Shown one piece after another: positions 41,837 to 52,012 of a DNA stretch of 64,000 bases. The stretch is taken from contig JAFECB010000011.1 of assembly GCA_018242365.1 (NCBI GenBank), positions 1 to 64,000 on the forward strand. Direction: 5' to 3'. The stretch's first letter is position 1. Every line of letters begins with the position of its first letter. The position numbers and the translations under genes are program-made. A model generated the notes under the pieces. That model worked only from the letters and a program-made list of their open reading frames with translations, did no database searches and was not told where the DNA came from. This DNA is from Pseudomonadota bacterium. Lineage in GTDB: Bacteria > Pseudomonadota > Gammaproteobacteria > Xanthomonadales > Xanthomonadaceae.

Positions 41837-42934
41837 CTAGTCGGAGCCTTGGACCGGCTCGGCGGCCGGTTCCGAGTTTGTCGGCGGCGTGGTCATTGTG
41901 GGTGACGTCGTGCCGGGTGCCGGGCAGCGCGGCACGCCCGAGCCCAGCACGCAATTGACGCAGCAACTCGGTGCCGGCTGCGGCAGGCTGTTTTGCTGCG
42001 GCAGATATCCGGGTGGCGTGACCGGGCCGATCTGCGCCAGCGCATCCTGTGACTTGAGCTTGAGCACCACCGCCCAGTCCTGGCGGTTGAAACTGCAGGC
42101 CGCTTGCTGATCCGGCGCACAGACGGTGGTGTCGGTGCCGCGTTGCGGCAGACCCCAAACCTGGCCTTCAGCGTTGATGTCGAGCACACGCATGGTCACC
42201 GCCTGCTGCACATTGCCACCGATGGTGTAGGCATGGCCGCCATCGGTGCCCACCACGAAATCGCAATGCATCGGCAGGCCCGCGGCGCCGCCGCGATCAA
42301 TCATGGCCGCAAGCCCACTCATGCCATACAGACGGCTGGATCGCACATAGCAGATCATGTCGCCGGTGGCGAGGCGTGCCGACCTTGGATCGACGAAGTC
42401 ATACGGGCTGCGTGCGGGATTGGCGCGAGCGGCCCGCACATAATCGAAATGGCTGGCAGACGAGGTGAAGCCGGGGACTCCGGCGCGCTCCGCCACCCAG
42501 CTGATGAAGGCCGCCGACCACGGCGTGTCGATGACGAAGCCCCGGCAACTCAGTCCCGCACGTGAGCCATCGCCTGCCGCATCGTCGCAATCCAGTGCGC
42601 CGGGGCGCTGTGCGACCGTGCGCAACAGGCCGCTGGACTGCCAGTAGTACGCGACCCGACGCCACGGCGAGGTGCCATCCGCAAGTCCACTGCTTTCGGC
42701 CTCGTAGGTGCTGGCACTGGCCAGGCGGCCCTGGCTGTCGATGAAGGGCTGCTTCCAGCGCAGGTTCTCGGCGCAGGCAATCGCCGCGATGCGCGTGGCG
42801 ACCTGCGGATCGGATTGCTGTTGGGCCAGCGCGGGACAGGGATCCCCTGCCCATGCCGAGCCCGCCAGCAACAACAAGCAGGCGGCCACGCAGCGACGAA
42901 CCAGCGCATGATTCAGCATCGGCAACAGTCCCAT
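41837..42934 (-). CDS. DUF2272 domain-containing secreted protein
   Basis: 365 residues from the ATG at 42934; an ATG at 42919 is equally possible. A signal peptide (VRRCVAACLLLLAGSAWA) is followed by the DUF2272 domain, a probable papain-like/CHAP fold. Recognisable parts are TPWSAAFISWVAERAGVPGF, SASHFDYV, GDMICYVRSS and PMHCDFVVGTDGGHAYTIGG, where Cys and His could be catalytic. The last 70 residues are Pro/Ser/Thr-rich with paired cysteines (SCCVNCVLGSG). A cell-wall hydrolase role is plausible but unproven. It follows the moeB-like gene by 22 bases. Confidence 0.8.
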   Translation of the reverse strand: MGLLPMLNHALVRRCVAACLLLLAGSAWAGDPCPALAQQQSDPQVATRIAAIACAENLRWKQPFIDSQGRLASASTYEAESSGLADGTSPWRRVAYYWQSSGLLRTVAQRPGALDCDDAAGDGSRAGLSCRGFVIDTPWSAAFISWVAERAGVPGFTSSASHFDYVRAARANPARSPYDFVDPRSARLATGDMICYVRSSRLYGMSGLAAMIDRGGAAGLPMHCDFVVGTDGGHAYTIGGNVQQAVTMRVLDINAEGQVWGLPQRGTDTTVCAPDQQAACSFNRQDWAVVLKLKSQDALAQIGPVTPPGYLPQQNSLPQPAPSCCVNCVLGSGVPRCPAPGTTSPTMTTPPTNSEPAAEPVQGSD

Positions 42935-42956
42935 GTACGGATCAAGAGCGACCCCT

Positions 42957-44054
42957 TCATAGGCAAGCGGATTCCGTGGCGCAGACAGGACACCCGGGAT
43001 CGGCTTGAATCCGCAGTTCATGGAAACGCATCGAGCGAGCATCGAACTGCAGCAGGCGTCCGGCCAGTGATTCCCCGATGCCGAGCACGAGTTTGACGAC
43101 TTCCGTAGCCTGCAGCATGCCGATGACGCCCGGCAGCACACCGAGCACGCCGGCGTCCGAACAATTCGGCACCGCGTCCGCTGGCGGCGGCTGCGGATAC
43201 AGGCAGCGATAGCAGGGCGACTGCCCACGCTGGCGACCGGCATCGAAGACCGAGACCTGGCCGTCGAAGCGTTGCACGGCGCCATAGACCAGTGGCTTGC
43301 CGAGCCGCACGCAAGCGTCGCTGAGCAGATAGCGGGTCGGGAAATTGTCGCTGCCGTCGACCACCACATCGATGCCGGCGAGCATGCGCTCGACGTTGTC
43401 GGCATCGACTTGCTCCAGGATCGGCTCGACACGGGTGCGCGGATTGAGCGCGCGGATCGCAATTGCCGCAGACCCGACCTTGGCCATGCCGATACGCGCA
43501 TCTGTGTGCAGGATCTGGCGTTGCAGATTGCTGCGATCGACGACATCGGCATCGGCGATTCGCAGCGTGCCGATGCCCGCTGCCGCCAGGTACATTGCTG
43601 CGGGCGAGCCCAGCCCCCCGGCACCGACGATCAGCACGCTGGCGCGTTCGAGCTTGTGCTGCCCTTCCAGGCCCACGTCGGGCAAGCGCAACTGGCGTGA
43701 ATAGCGTTCGCCGAAATCGGTGTCGAGCCCGCAGCGACCCATCGGCAAGCCGGCCGACTGCCATGCCTCGGTGCCACCGCTGACCGATTCGATAGCGTGA
43801 TAACCAAGCGCCATCAGTGCCGATGCGCAATTCGCGGAGCGCGCCCCGGTCTGGCACAACAGCAAGACCGGCGTGACGTGCGCCGGAATATGCCGCGCAG
43901 GATCGTGCAGCAATGTCGCCTGATCGACGCCGATGGCGCCGTCGGCCATCCCCAGCGCGCGCTCATCCGGACTGCGCACATCGATCAACAGGACGCCCTG
44001 CTGTTGGCGCAGGCGAGCTTGGGCGGGGGCAATTGCTGACGGCGGCTGCTTCAT
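42957..44054 (-). CDS. moeB: Rhodanese-ThiF fusion, molybdopterin-synthase adenylyltransferase MoeB type
   Basis: About 365 residues from the ATG at 44054 (MKQPPSAIAPAQARLRQQQG). Residues 1-105 form a rhodanese domain with the active loop LLLCQTGARSANC. Residues 120-365 form the E1-like adenylyltransferase with GAGGLGSPAAMYLAAAG, RSNLQRQIL, VDGSDNFPTRY and the zinc pairs CYRC and CPVC. It would adenylate the C-terminus of MoaD or ThiS, and the rhodanese may donate sulfur. The rhodanese is N-terminal here, whereas in human MOCS3 it is C-terminal. mobA lies two genes upstream, supporting a molybdenum cofactor role. Confidence 0.88.
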   Translation of the reverse strand: MKQPPSAIAPAQARLRQQQGVLLIDVRSPDERALGMADGAIGVDQATLLHDPARHIPAHVTPVLLLCQTGARSANCASALMALGYHAIESVSGGTEAWQSAGLPMGRCGLDTDFGERYSRQLRLPDVGLEGQHKLERASVLIVGAGGLGSPAAMYLAAAGIGTLRIADADVVDRSNLQRQILHTDARIGMAKVGSAAIAIRALNPRTRVEPILEQVDADNVERMLAGIDVVVDGSDNFPTRYLLSDACVRLGKPLVYGAVQRFDGQVSVFDAGRQRGQSPCYRCLYPQPPPADAVPNCSDAGVLGVLPGVIGMLQATEVVKLVLGIGESLAGRLLQFDARSMRFHELRIQADPGCPVCATESACL

Positions 44055-44144
44055 CATTCCAGACAAACCCACAAGCCGGTTGGCCCGCGGTCCATCATCC
44101 ACGATATGCAGCGCTCCTGGCCACCTGGTGAGCCAAGCAATTGC

Positions 44145-44519
44145 TTATCGGTGCGCCCGCAAGGCCCTGAGCCTAGCCATGAACCACGCCTGGCTGGTGA
44201 CCGCCGGTGACTGTCCGCAGCGCACCAGGTAGGGCTGTCCCGACATGCTGCTCTTGCTGGCTGCGAGCGCGATGAAGGTTTCGGCAGAGGTGATCTTCCC
44301 GTGTTCGAGCAGGTAGTCATATTTCCGGTGCAGATGCGCGCTGGCCTGTGCTGCGTCATACCAGCTGTCGTTCCTGGAGAATTGGCAGCCTGACGTCTCC
44401 AGCGCAGTGAACAGTTGCCGAATCTCGAGGCCTGCATTCGCCGGAAGCGATTGCGCTTCTGCCTGCCATGCCAGCAACAGGCCAGCTGCAAGGGCCCAGT
44501 TCCGCAGCGTTGCTTTCAT
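44145..44519 (-). CDS. DUF5329 family periplasmic protein
   Basis: 124 residues: signal peptide (WALAAGLLLAWQAEAQ), then IRQLFTALETSGCQFSRNDSW, AAQASAHLHRKYDYLLEHGK and SSMSGQPYLVRCGQSPAVTS, the pattern of the DUF5329 family. The two cysteines may form a disulfide. Function is unknown. It lies 16 bases behind mobA and is probably co-transcribed with it. Confidence 0.8.
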   Translation of the reverse strand: MKATLRNWALAAGLLLAWQAEAQSLPANAGLEIRQLFTALETSGCQFSRNDSWYDAAQASAHLHRKYDYLLEHGKITSAETFIALAASKSSMSGQPYLVRCGQSPAVTSQAWFMARLRALRAHR

Positions 44520-44535
44520 CCACCTGCACTCCTGT

Positions 44536-45114
44536 TCAATCGACGTCGTATCCAGCCTGCTGCAGATCCGTCGGGGTATTGAGGTTGCCGAAACGCAGAT
44601 CGTGCATGTCGACGACCGGCAACTGCATTGTCTGCTGCAGTCCCTGAACCGAGTACTGGCCTGCGGCAATCGCCCTGGCGAGCGCCGTGCGCAGTCCAGC
44701 CACGTCGTACAGCGCCACCAGCGGCTGCAGTCCATCACCATCGCGGGCCACCGCACCCTGCCCCAAGGCAGCGGCGAGGGTGTCGAGCACGCGCGTGTCG
44801 CAGTCCAGCACGTCCACCGGCAGGGTGAACAACCAAGGGGTCTCGCACTTGGCGGCCAGCGCGTCCAGGCCGGCGATCGGACCGAGGTCCGCATGCCGAT
44901 CCGCAACCGCCACCAGCGCGTGCGCGGCGTAGTGCTCCATCCCGCGATTGGCACTGACCAGCACCCGCCCGCAGCGATGTGCGAGACACGCGATGATGCG
45001 CAACACCTGCGGCTGACCACGGCCACGCAACCACGCCTTGTCCAGCCCACCCAACCGGGTAGCGCGGCCACCTGCCAACACCCCCAAGGTCACCGTTTCC
45101 GGCGCAAGCTGCAT
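44536..45114 (-). CDS. mobA: Molybdenum cofactor guanylyltransferase MobA
   Basis: 192 residues from the ATG at 45114. It transfers GMP to molybdopterin. The nucleotide-binding start GVLAGGRATRLGGLDKAWL and the metal-site VDVLDCDTRVLDTLAAAL are family motifs, as is DLGPIAGLDALAAKCETPWL. The gene follows der by two bases. With the moeB-like gene downstream it suggests molybdoenzymes in the cell. A nucleotidyltransferase of related specificity cannot be wholly excluded. Confidence 0.88.
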   Translation of the reverse strand: MQLAPETVTLGVLAGGRATRLGGLDKAWLRGRGQPQVLRIIACLAHRCGRVLVSANRGMEHYAAHALVAVADRHADLGPIAGLDALAAKCETPWLFTLPVDVLDCDTRVLDTLAAALGQGAVARDGDGLQPLVALYDVAGLRTALARAIAAGQYSVQGLQQTMQLPVVDMHDLRFGNLNTPTDLQQAGYDVD

Positions 45115-45116
45115 GT

Positions 45117-46517
45117 TTATTCGCTGCGTTTGCGATGACGAATCAGGCGCTGGCGACGTTCGACCTGACGCTCGCTGGGGGCATTGTGGCGGCCGGCAAA
45201 CGGATTGCTGTTTTCCTTCAACACCAACCGCACTGGCGTACCGACCAGTTTGAAGCGCTTGCGGAAGAAGTTTTCCAGATAGCGCAGGTACGACTGCTGC
45301 AGGGATTTCAGGCGGGTGCCGTGGATCACGAAAGTCGGCGGGCAATCGCCGCCGGGATGCGCGAAGCGCAGTTTCGGTGCGTGTCCACGCGCCATCGGTG
45401 GCGGATTGGCGGTCACCGCCGCCTCCACCGCGCGGGTGACTTCCGAGGTCGAGAACTCGCGCGTGGCGGAATGCTGGGCGCGATGGATCGCCTTGAACAA
45501 TTCACGCAGCCCCGAGCCGTGCAAGGCGGAGATATGCACGGTTTCGGCCCAATCGACGAACACCAGCTTGCGCGAGGCCATGGCGTCGGCTTGCTTGCGT
45601 TCGTAGTCCGTGCGCCCGTCCCATTTGTTGATCGCCACCACCAATGCACGCCCGGCATCCAGGATCGCGCCGAGCACGGTCGCGTCCTGATCGGTGACAC
45701 CCTCGCTGGCATCGAGCATCAACACCGCGACCTGGCATTGCTCGATCGCCTGCAGGGTCTTGAGTGCGGAAAACTTTTCGACGACCTCATCGACGCGGGC
45801 ACGGCGTCGCAGGCCGGCGGTATCGATCAATCGGTACAGGCGACCGTCGCGTTCCAGGTCCACTGAAATCGAATCGCGGGTGGTGCCTGGCACCTCGGAG
45901 GCGATCATGCGTTCTTCGCCGAGGATGCGGTTGACCAAGGTTGACTTGCCGACGTTCGGACGCCCGACGAAGGCAATCCTGACCCGCTTGGGATCGTCGT
46001 CCAGCGTCTCCGCCACGCCGGCATCCGGCAGGCGCTTGAGCGCTTCTGCCAGCATCACGTCCAGTCCGGTGCGGTGCGCCGAGGACACCGGCAGCATGCA
46101 GTCGAAGCCGTAGCGGGTGAATTCGGTCAGCGCGGCTTGCACCTCGATGCCATCGGTCTTGTTGACGACCAGCAGCACGGGCTTTGACAGCGAGCGCAGC
46201 CACTTGGCCAGATCGTCATCGAGGCTGGAGCGGCCTTCCCGTCCATCAACCACGAACAAGATCAAATCGCACTCGGCGGCAGCGGCGCGCGATTGGCGCG
46301 CAGTGGCGCCGGCCAGTCCGGCGTCTTCACCTGCGATGCCGCCGGTATCCACGATCACGAACGGCCGCCCTTCGATCAGGCGGCAGACGCCGTAATTGCG
46401 ATCCCGGGTCACGCCCGGCTGGTCATGCACCAGCGCATCACGCGAGCGGGTCAGGGCATTGAACAGGGTCGACTTGCCCACATTGGGTTGTCCGACCAGC
46501 GCGACCAGCGGAAGCAT
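45117..46517 (-). CDS. der: GTPase Der (EngA), 50S ribosome assembly
   Basis: A 466-residue double GTPase. Domain 1 has [24 protein letters not shown] and NKTD. Domain 2 has [24 protein letters not shown] and NKWD. The C-terminal KH-like domain (about 355-440: [34 protein letters not shown]) contacts rRNA. It acts late in 50S maturation and is essential in most bacteria. It lies between bamB and mobA, 60 bases behind bamB, in the conserved order. Confidence 0.96.
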   Translation of the reverse strand: MLPLVALVGQPNVGKSTLFNALTRSRDALVHDQPGVTRDRNYGVCRLIEGRPFVIVDTGGIAGEDAGLAGATARQSRAAAAECDLILFVVDGREGRSSLDDDLAKWLRSLSKPVLLVVNKTDGIEVQAALTEFTRYGFDCMLPVSSAHRTGLDVMLAEALKRLPDAGVAETLDDDPKRVRIAFVGRPNVGKSTLVNRILGEERMIASEVPGTTRDSISVDLERDGRLYRLIDTAGLRRRARVDEVVEKFSALKTLQAIEQCQVAVLMLDASEGVTDQDATVLGAILDAGRALVVAINKWDGRTDYERKQADAMASRKLVFVDWAETVHISALHGSGLRELFKAIHRAQHSATREFSTSEVTRAVEAAVTANPPPMARGHAPKLRFAHPGGDCPPTFVIHGTRLKSLQQSYLRYLENFFRKRFKLVGTPVRLVLKENSNPFAGRHNAPSERQVERRQRLIRHRKRSE

Positions 46518-46577
46518 CGTTTCAAGGTCCTCCGTCGCGCAACACGCCGAGCCGTGGAGACGGCCGGCGTGCCTGCG

Positions 46578-47759
46578 TCATGGCTGCAGCGAGAACGCCG
46601 CCAGGTTGCCGTCGTTGCTCTGGACGACGACTATTCCGTCTGCGACGACCGGTTTGCCGGTGACCGCGCCGCCGATCTTGCTGCGCGCCGCGAATGCGCC
46701 ATCGCTCAGGCGCAGCCAGTGGATGACGCCATCAAGATCACCGACCACCGCGTAGTCGCCCTGCACCGTGGGTGCGCTGACATTGCGGTTGAGCAAGGCG
46801 GTCTGCTGCCACAGGCTGCCGCCGGTGTTCTTGTCGAGGCCACTGACATAGCCGTTGCGCTCGGTCACGACGATTGCCGAATTGCTCATGCCGAGGCCGC
46901 GAGCACCGCCATGCTCACTGTCCCACATGACCTGGCCGCTGGGACCGGCAATGGCGACGGTGTGGTTCTTGTAGCTGGTCGCATACAGGGTGGTGCCGTC
47001 CAGCACCGGCTCGCCGTCGACGTCCGCCATCCGCTCCAGTTCGCTGCGGCCATCGGGCTCCGCCACCGGCATGGTCCACAGCAGGCTGCCATCGCTGGAA
47101 CGCAGCGCGGTGAGTTTGCCGTTGTCGCCACCGAAGAACACCAAGCCGGGACCCAGAGTGAGGCTGGAGGAGCCGCGCACAGTCAACGGTGGTACGTCGC
47201 TTTCGTAGAACCAGCGACGCTCACCGGTCGTCTCATCGAATGCGGAAACGCGGCCGTCGTTGGAATGCACGAAGACCATGCCGGCGCCAATCACCGGTGC
47301 CGACAGCACTTCGTTGGCGACCTTGGCGGTCCACTTCTGTGCGCCGGTCTCGGCGTCGATCGCGATGACGTCGCCTTTCAGGCTGCCCACCACCACCAGG
47401 CCATCGCCCACGCCCGGCCCGCCACTCAGCGGCAAGTCCGAAGCGAAGGTCCACAGCGAGCGTCCGCTGGAGAGTTCCAGCGCATGCACGCCACCGGTGA
47501 CGGCTGCGGCATAGACCTTGCCGTTTTCGATGACCGGATGCTGGCCGATGCCGAGGTCTTTTTCGCCCTTGCCCACATTCGCGGCCCAGATCTGGTGCAC
47601 GGTCAGGGTTGGGGTGATGTTCTCCAGCTTGGCTGGCGTGCCGATCTTGTCGGTCTTGCCGGGCAACAAGCCCTTGATCGTCGAGCAACCGGACAGCGTG
47701 GCGATCGCGATTGCAGTGGCAGCAAGGAGCTGCAGCGCACGGGTTGGGGCCAGCTTCAT
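46578..47759 (-). CDS. bamB: Outer membrane protein assembly factor BamB
   Basis: A 393-residue lipoprotein (signal ending IATLSGC, lipidated cysteine) with an eight-bladed beta-propeller made of PQQ-like repeats, such as GKVYAAAVTGGVHALELSSG, GDVIAIDAETGAQKW and GYVSGLDKNTGGSLW. BamB is a scaffold of the BAM complex. It shares one base with the yfgM stop, showing tight coupling. With bamE at 17887, two BAM lipoproteins are coded in the window. Confidence 0.95.
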   Translation of the reverse strand: MKLAPTRALQLLAATAIAIATLSGCSTIKGLLPGKTDKIGTPAKLENITPTLTVHQIWAANVGKGEKDLGIGQHPVIENGKVYAAAVTGGVHALELSSGRSLWTFASDLPLSGGPGVGDGLVVVGSLKGDVIAIDAETGAQKWTAKVANEVLSAPVIGAGMVFVHSNDGRVSAFDETTGERRWFYESDVPPLTVRGSSSLTLGPGLVFFGGDNGKLTALRSSDGSLLWTMPVAEPDGRSELERMADVDGEPVLDGTTLYATSYKNHTVAIAGPSGQVMWDSEHGGARGLGMSNSAIVVTERNGYVSGLDKNTGGSLWQQTALLNRNVSAPTVQGDYAVVGDLDGVIHWLRLSDGAFAARSKIGGAVTGKPVVADGIVVVQSNDGNLAAFSLQP

Positions 47760-48406
47760 CAGCGCGTGTCCTCGGAGTGCGGCGGCGTGCCGCCGGCCTC
47801 GATCAGTTTGAGGGTGATCATGCGGTGCTGCGGATCGCCGACATCGACCAAGCCCAGGGCCTTGCGATAGGCGTCCTGCGCAGCGGTGAGGTTGCCGAGT
47901 GCGAACTGGGCATCGCCGCGGGTATCCAGCATGGCCGGGTCGTGTTCGTCCTTCAGCAAGGCCAGTGCGTCATTGGGCTTGCCGGCGTCGATCAGCAGGC
48001 GCGCAAGGCGCTGCTGCACGATCGGCGCGAGGTCCGGATCGGGCGTACGCAAGTCACGCAGGGTCTTGATCGCATCGTCGCGTTTGCCTGCATCCACCTG
48101 GGCGCGGGCCAGTTCCAGCGCAGCCAAGGTGCCCAGCGTGGGGCTGTTCTTGTCCAAACCCGAGATCAAGGCCTTGCCATTGTCCGCCGGGATATGGCCC
48201 TGGGCGAGCGCATCGGCCGATTGCGAATAGCTTTCACTGACCGCCATCCGTTGCTGCAACTGGCTCGCCTTCCACCACTGCCAGCCGTAGATGGCGCCAA
48301 GGCCCAGCGCAATGCCGGCGACGATGCCGATGCCGTTGTGTTGTAGCCAGTTGCGAACGCGTTCGCTTTGTTCGTGCTCGTCAACGAGCAGGTCATCAAT
48401 TGCCAT
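47759..48406 (-). CDS. yfgM: YfgM-like tetratricopeptide protein (SecYEG ancillary subunit)
   Basis: 215 residues. A short cytoplasmic N-terminus (VDEHEQSERVRNWLQHNG) is followed by one membrane helix (GIVAGIALGLGAIYGWQWW) and periplasmic TPR-like helices (ISGLDKNSPTLGTLAALELA, KRDDAIKTLRDLRTPDPDLA, GNLTAAQDAYRKALG). YfgM works with the chaperone PpiD at the Sec translocon. It lies between rodZ and bamB as in E. coli, but hisS and ispG, which sit here in E. coli, are absent. Confidence 0.88.
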   Translation of the reverse strand: MAIDDLLVDEHEQSERVRNWLQHNGIGIVAGIALGLGAIYGWQWWKASQLQQRMAVSESYSQSADALAQGHIPADNGKALISGLDKNSPTLGTLAALELARAQVDAGKRDDAIKTLRDLRTPDPDLAPIVQQRLARLLIDAGKPNDALALLKDEHDPAMLDTRGDAQFALGNLTAAQDAYRKALGLVDVGDPQHRMITLKLIEAGGTPPHSEDTR

Positions 48407-48480
48407 GCTGCCTCTCGCCCGCCGTCCGGGGCGGGTGGTTGGTCATTTCAAAATTGCCGGTCGATACTGCCCCGGTCGCG

Positions 48481-49281
48481 TCAATCCGTCGCCACCAGTG
48501 AGCCGTCGGAGGATACCGCAAAGCGGGCAATGCCCGCGCGTCCGGAGAGATCCACGCGCTGGCCGGCACTCTCCAGATCCACGTTGGCCACATTGCCGAT
48601 CGTCAGGCCACGTACCTGCGCCAGCGGGAACCGACGCTCACTTCCGTCTGGCAGCAAGGCCTTTTCCAGCGACGCACCATTGCTGCCGACGACCTCCAGC
48701 CAGGTCTCGCCGTGCGTCGTCAGCACGATTTCCGCGGCTGCCGGTGCCGCTGTCACCTCACCCACCGGAGCCATCGAGGCCACCAGGGTGCGCGGTGCAG
48801 CATTCGCAGACGCGGCACCGTCTCGCATTGATGGGGTCGTATCCAACGCGGCCACGCCTTCGCTGCCACTGCCCAAGTGTTGCCGGGTGGCCACCCAAGC
48901 CGGGATTGCCAGCGACAGCGTCAGCACGATGTAGATCAGGCGACGGCCGATCTGCTCGGCCCACCACTGGAACTTCGGCGTATGTGCGCGGCTGACCAGA
49001 CGGGTCGGCTCGACCGGGCCGACATCCAGTGCATCCATCATCGGCGCGGTGGTCAGGCCCAGCAGCCGCGAATAACTGCGCACCTGGCCGCGCACGAACA
49101 CCGGCGCACCCAATCGCGACCAATCCTCGGCTTCCAGCGAGCGCACCACGCGTGCCGGCATGCGCAGGCGGCTGGCCACGTCCTCGATGCTGAGCCCTGC
49201 CGCCATGCGCGCCGTACGCAGGCGTTCGCCGCATCCGGCGAGGGCAGCATGGTCCTGATCGTGGTACGAATTCGATGTCAT
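48481..49281 (-). CDS. rodZ: RodZ-like cytoskeletal helix-turn-helix membrane protein
   Basis: 266 residues: N-terminal HTH_25 domain (GERLRTARMAAGLSIEDVAS, RVVRSLEAEDWSRLGAPVFV), a membrane helix near 125-145 (LIYIVLTLSLAIPAWVATRQ) and a periplasmic DUF4115 beta domain (EIVLTTHGETWLEVVGSNGA, VDLSGRAGIARFAVSSDGSL). RodZ links MreB to the cell wall elongation machinery. Its ATG overlaps the pilF stop by four bases. It is shorter than E. coli RodZ (337) in the linker. Confidence 0.9.
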   Translation of the reverse strand: MTSNSYHDQDHAALAGCGERLRTARMAAGLSIEDVASRLRMPARVVRSLEAEDWSRLGAPVFVRGQVRSYSRLLGLTTAPMMDALDVGPVEPTRLVSRAHTPKFQWWAEQIGRRLIYIVLTLSLAIPAWVATRQHLGSGSEGVAALDTTPSMRDGAASANAAPRTLVASMAPVGEVTAAPAAAEIVLTTHGETWLEVVGSNGASLEKALLPDGSERRFPLAQVRGLTIGNVANVDLESAGQRVDLSGRAGIARFAVSSDGSLVATD

Positions 49282-50093
49282 TGCGTGGAAGGCGCGGTCG
49301 GGGTGCCGGGGGGAGTCGCCTGCAAACGGGAAAGATAACGCGAAGCGGCCGCGTTGTCGCCCAATTTCTGCTCGATTTCTGCCGCCAAGCGTAATCCGAC
49401 GGCATCACCCGGGGTCAGGGCCAGCCAGCGCTCGGCGAATGCACGTGCATCCATGTAATGGGCTCGGGCGAATTCGAGCTTGGCCATGCCAGCCAAGGCC
49501 TGCAATTGATTGGGATCCATCCCCAGCGCCGCACGCCAATAGGTTTCCGCACGATCGGGTTGGGTCGCCTGCTGCGCGCAATCGCCAGCATTCGTCAACG
49601 CGACCACCGGGGTGGCGTAGGCAGGATTGCCCAGCGCGCGCTCGAACCATGCCAGCGAATCGGCGGCACGCCCATTCGCGCACAGCCACTTGCCGTAGTT
49701 GTTGGCATAGGACGGGTTCTGCGGCCCGGCAACGGTGGCCGCTTCGTAATACTTGCCGGCATCGGCGGGCTTGCCGCGTGCTTCGGCAATCAGGCCCAGC
49801 AAGGTGTTGGCATCGCCTGCCGAACCGGGAATGCGCAGCACCTTGTCGAGCAGGCGCTCGGCTTGATCGTATTCGTGGCGTTCGTACAGATCCGTGGCCG
49901 AAGACAGCAGCACATAAGGATCTTCACTCTGCTGGCCGCGCTTGCCGGAGACGTCGTACGTCGGTGCGATCTGGGTGCGATCACGGATGGTGGCGTACGG
50001 GCGGACGATGGACAGGCGTTCCAGCTGGCTGCACCCGGCCAGCACGGTGCAGCCCACCAAGACAAGCACGAACACGCTGGATTCACGCCGCAC
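49278..50093 (-). CDS. pilF: Type IV pilus biogenesis/stability lipoprotein PilF (PilW)
   Basis: 271 residues from a GTG at 50093 that overlaps the rlmN end by 11 bases. A lipobox ([12 protein letters not shown]) is followed by TPR repeats ([70 protein letters not shown]). It is the pilotin for secretin PilQ and stabilises pili. The start is inferred from the lipobox; earlier codons in the frame lie inside rlmN and are not signal-like. It lies between rlmN and rodZ as in other gammaproteobacteria. Confidence 0.88.
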   Translation of the reverse strand: MRRESSVFVLVLVGCTVLAGCSQLERLSIVRPYATIRDRTQIAPTYDVSGKRGQQSEDPYVLLSSATDLYERHEYDQAERLLDKVLRIPGSAGDANTLLGLIAEARGKPADAGKYYEAATVAGPQNPSYANNYGKWLCANGRAADSLAWFERALGNPAYATPVVALTNAGDCAQQATQPDRAETYWRAALGMDPNQLQALAGMAKLEFARAHYMDARAFAERWLALTPGDAVGLRLAAEIEQKLGDNAAASRYLSRLQATPPGTPTAPSTQ

Positions 50094-51294
50094 CGTGCAC
50101 CTCCCTGGCTTGTTGTTGCTTGCGGATCTTGGCAGAACGCGGGGTCCGGTCGAACACCTGGCCCTTGAGCTGGCCGCAGGCCGCATCGATGTCATCGCCG
50201 CGGGTGCGCCGCACCGGCGCGATCATGCCGGCGTTGTTGAGCAGTTTCTGGAACGCGCGGATGGCGTCCTCGCTCGGGCGTTTGAACTGGGTGCCGGGGA
50301 ACGGGTTGAAGGGAATCAGGTTGATCTTCGCCGCGCCCTTCATCTGCACCCGGCGGTCGAAGTCCTGCAGCAGCTTCACCAAGGCGCGGGCATGTTCCAG
50401 CTGGTCGTTGACGCCCTGCATCAGGGTGTACTCGAAGGTCACCGATTCGCCCTTCTTGCGCAGCGCGTAGCGCACGCAGGCATCGATCAGGGTCGCCAGC
50501 GGGTACTTCTTGTTGATCGGCATCAACTCGGTACGCAAGTCGTCGAACGGCGCATGCAGCGAGACCGCCAGCGACACGTCGGACTCCTGCGCCAGCCGGT
50601 CGATCTGCGGCACCATCCCTGCAGTGGACAAGGTGACGCGCTTGTTGGCGAGGCCGTAGCCGTAATCGTCGCGCATGATGCTCATCGCGCGGACGACGTT
50701 GTCGAAATTGGCCAGCGGCTCGCCCATGCCCATCATCACCACATTGGTGAGCTTGCGCTGCTGGTGCGGCACGTTGCCGAGTGCGCGCGCCGCCACCCAC
50801 ACCTGGCCGATGATCTCGGCGGTGGTCAGGTTGCGGTTGAAACCCTGCGCGCCGGTGGAACAGAACCCGCAGTTGAGTGCGCAGCCCACCTGCGAGGACA
50901 CGCACAGGGTGCCGCGTCCCTTGTCTGGGATGTATACGGTTTCGATGGCATTCTTGGCGTCCATGCCGAGCAGCCACTTGCGGGTGTCATCCAGCGAGGT
51001 CTTTTCGAAGATGACCTGCGGCGCATGCACCACCGCACGCTCCTCCAGCTTGGCGCGCAGCGCCTTGCCGAGGTCGGTCATCTCGGCGAATTCGGTGACG
51101 TGGCGATGATGGATCCACTTCATCACCTGGTGCGCGCGGAAGGTCTTTTCGCCCAACTCCTGCTCGAAGAAGCGTTCGAGGCGGCTGCGGTCGAAGTCGA
51201 AGATATTGGTGCGTGAATCGGGAGACGGGAGACGGGAGACGGGAGACACCGCATCCGTTGGCTGGATTTGTGATTCGTCGTTCACGTCGCCCAT
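50083..51294 (-). CDS. rlmN: Dual-specificity rRNA/tRNA methyltransferase RlmN
   Basis: 403 residues from the ATG at 51294. This radical-SAM enzyme methylates C2 of A2503 in 23S rRNA and A37 in some tRNAs. The iron-sulfur cluster motif is [15 protein letters not shown], the two mechanistic cysteines are in [10 protein letters not shown] and [11 protein letters not shown], and SAM-site [12 protein letters not shown] is present. The first 30 residues include an odd stretch coded by four 7-bp repeats (51219-51247, giving SRLPSPDS), not part of the family. Conserved sequence begins with [20 protein letters not shown]. Confidence 0.94.
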   Translation of the reverse strand: MGDVNDESQIQPTDAVSPVSRLPSPDSRTNIFDFDRSRLERFFEQELGEKTFRAHQVMKWIHHRHVTEFAEMTDLGKALRAKLEERAVVHAPQVIFEKTSLDDTRKWLLGMDAKNAIETVYIPDKGRGTLCVSSQVGCALNCGFCSTGAQGFNRNLTTAEIIGQVWVAARALGNVPHQQRKLTNVVMMGMGEPLANFDNVVRAMSIMRDDYGYGLANKRVTLSTAGMVPQIDRLAQESDVSLAVSLHAPFDDLRTELMPINKKYPLATLIDACVRYALRKKGESVTFEYTLMQGVNDQLEHARALVKLLQDFDRRVQMKGAAKINLIPFNPFPGTQFKRPSEDAIRAFQKLLNNAGMIAPVRRTRGDDIDAACGQLKGQVFDRTPRSAKIRKQQQAREVHGAA

Positions 51295-51319
51295 CTCCCT
51301 CTTCCCGTCTCCCCGCAGT

Positions 51320-51745
51320 TCAGCGCGCGTAGACGTCAGTGGCCGGGAAGAAGTAGGCGATTTCGATCGCGGCGTTCTCCAGCGAATCCGAACCGTGCAC
51401 GGCATTGGCGTCGATGCTGTCGGCGAAATCCGCGCGGATGGTGCCGGCGGCCGCATCCTTCGGGTTGGTGGCACCCATCAGCTCGCGGTTCTTCAGTACC
51501 GCGCCCTCGCCTTCCAGCACCTGCACCATCACCGGGCCGGAAATCATGAAGTTGACCAGCGCCGGAAAGAACGGACGCTCGCGGTGCACCGCATAGAAGC
51601 CTTCGGCCTCCTGCTTGGAGAGGTGCTTCATCTTGGCGGCCACGACCTTCAGGCCAGCCTTCTCGAAACGGGCGTAGATCTCGCCGATCACGTTCTTGGC
51701 GACGGCATCGGGCTTGACGATAGAAAGGGTGCGCTCCAGCGCCAT
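51320..51745 (-). CDS. ndk: Nucleoside diphosphate kinase
   Basis: 141 residues from the ATG at 51745 ([20 protein letters not shown]). It balances NTP pools by phosphate transfer through the catalytic histidine in [33 protein letters not shown] and [17 protein letters not shown] are signature elements. It lies 25 bases upstream of rlmN, opening the rlmN-pilF-rodZ block, as in many gammaproteobacteria. Confidence 0.97.
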   Translation of the reverse strand: MALERTLSIVKPDAVAKNVIGEIYARFEKAGLKVVAAKMKHLSKQEAEGFYAVHRERPFFPALVNFMISGPVMVQVLEGEGAVLKNRELMGATNPKDAAAGTIRADFADSIDANAVHGSDSLENAAIEIAYFFPATDVYAR

Positions 51746-52012
51746 GGTGGTTCTCCGGTAATGCGGGCGTCCGTGCCGGAGACCCCGAGGATAACAGAAA
51801 AACCCGCGTCCGGACGCGGGTTTGGCGAATATGCCTGCCGACGATTCTAACCTGTGGGACGACAATTCCCAAGTGATTTCATGCGCCTGACATCTGTTTC
51901 AGCGCGACGCCTCGCACAACCTTCACTCCAGCAAAAGCATGCTTGTCCGGCGGACGCCTCGTCGCTGCGACAAGCCACACTGCATTGACCAAACGCCAGC
52001 GTACGGGTACGC

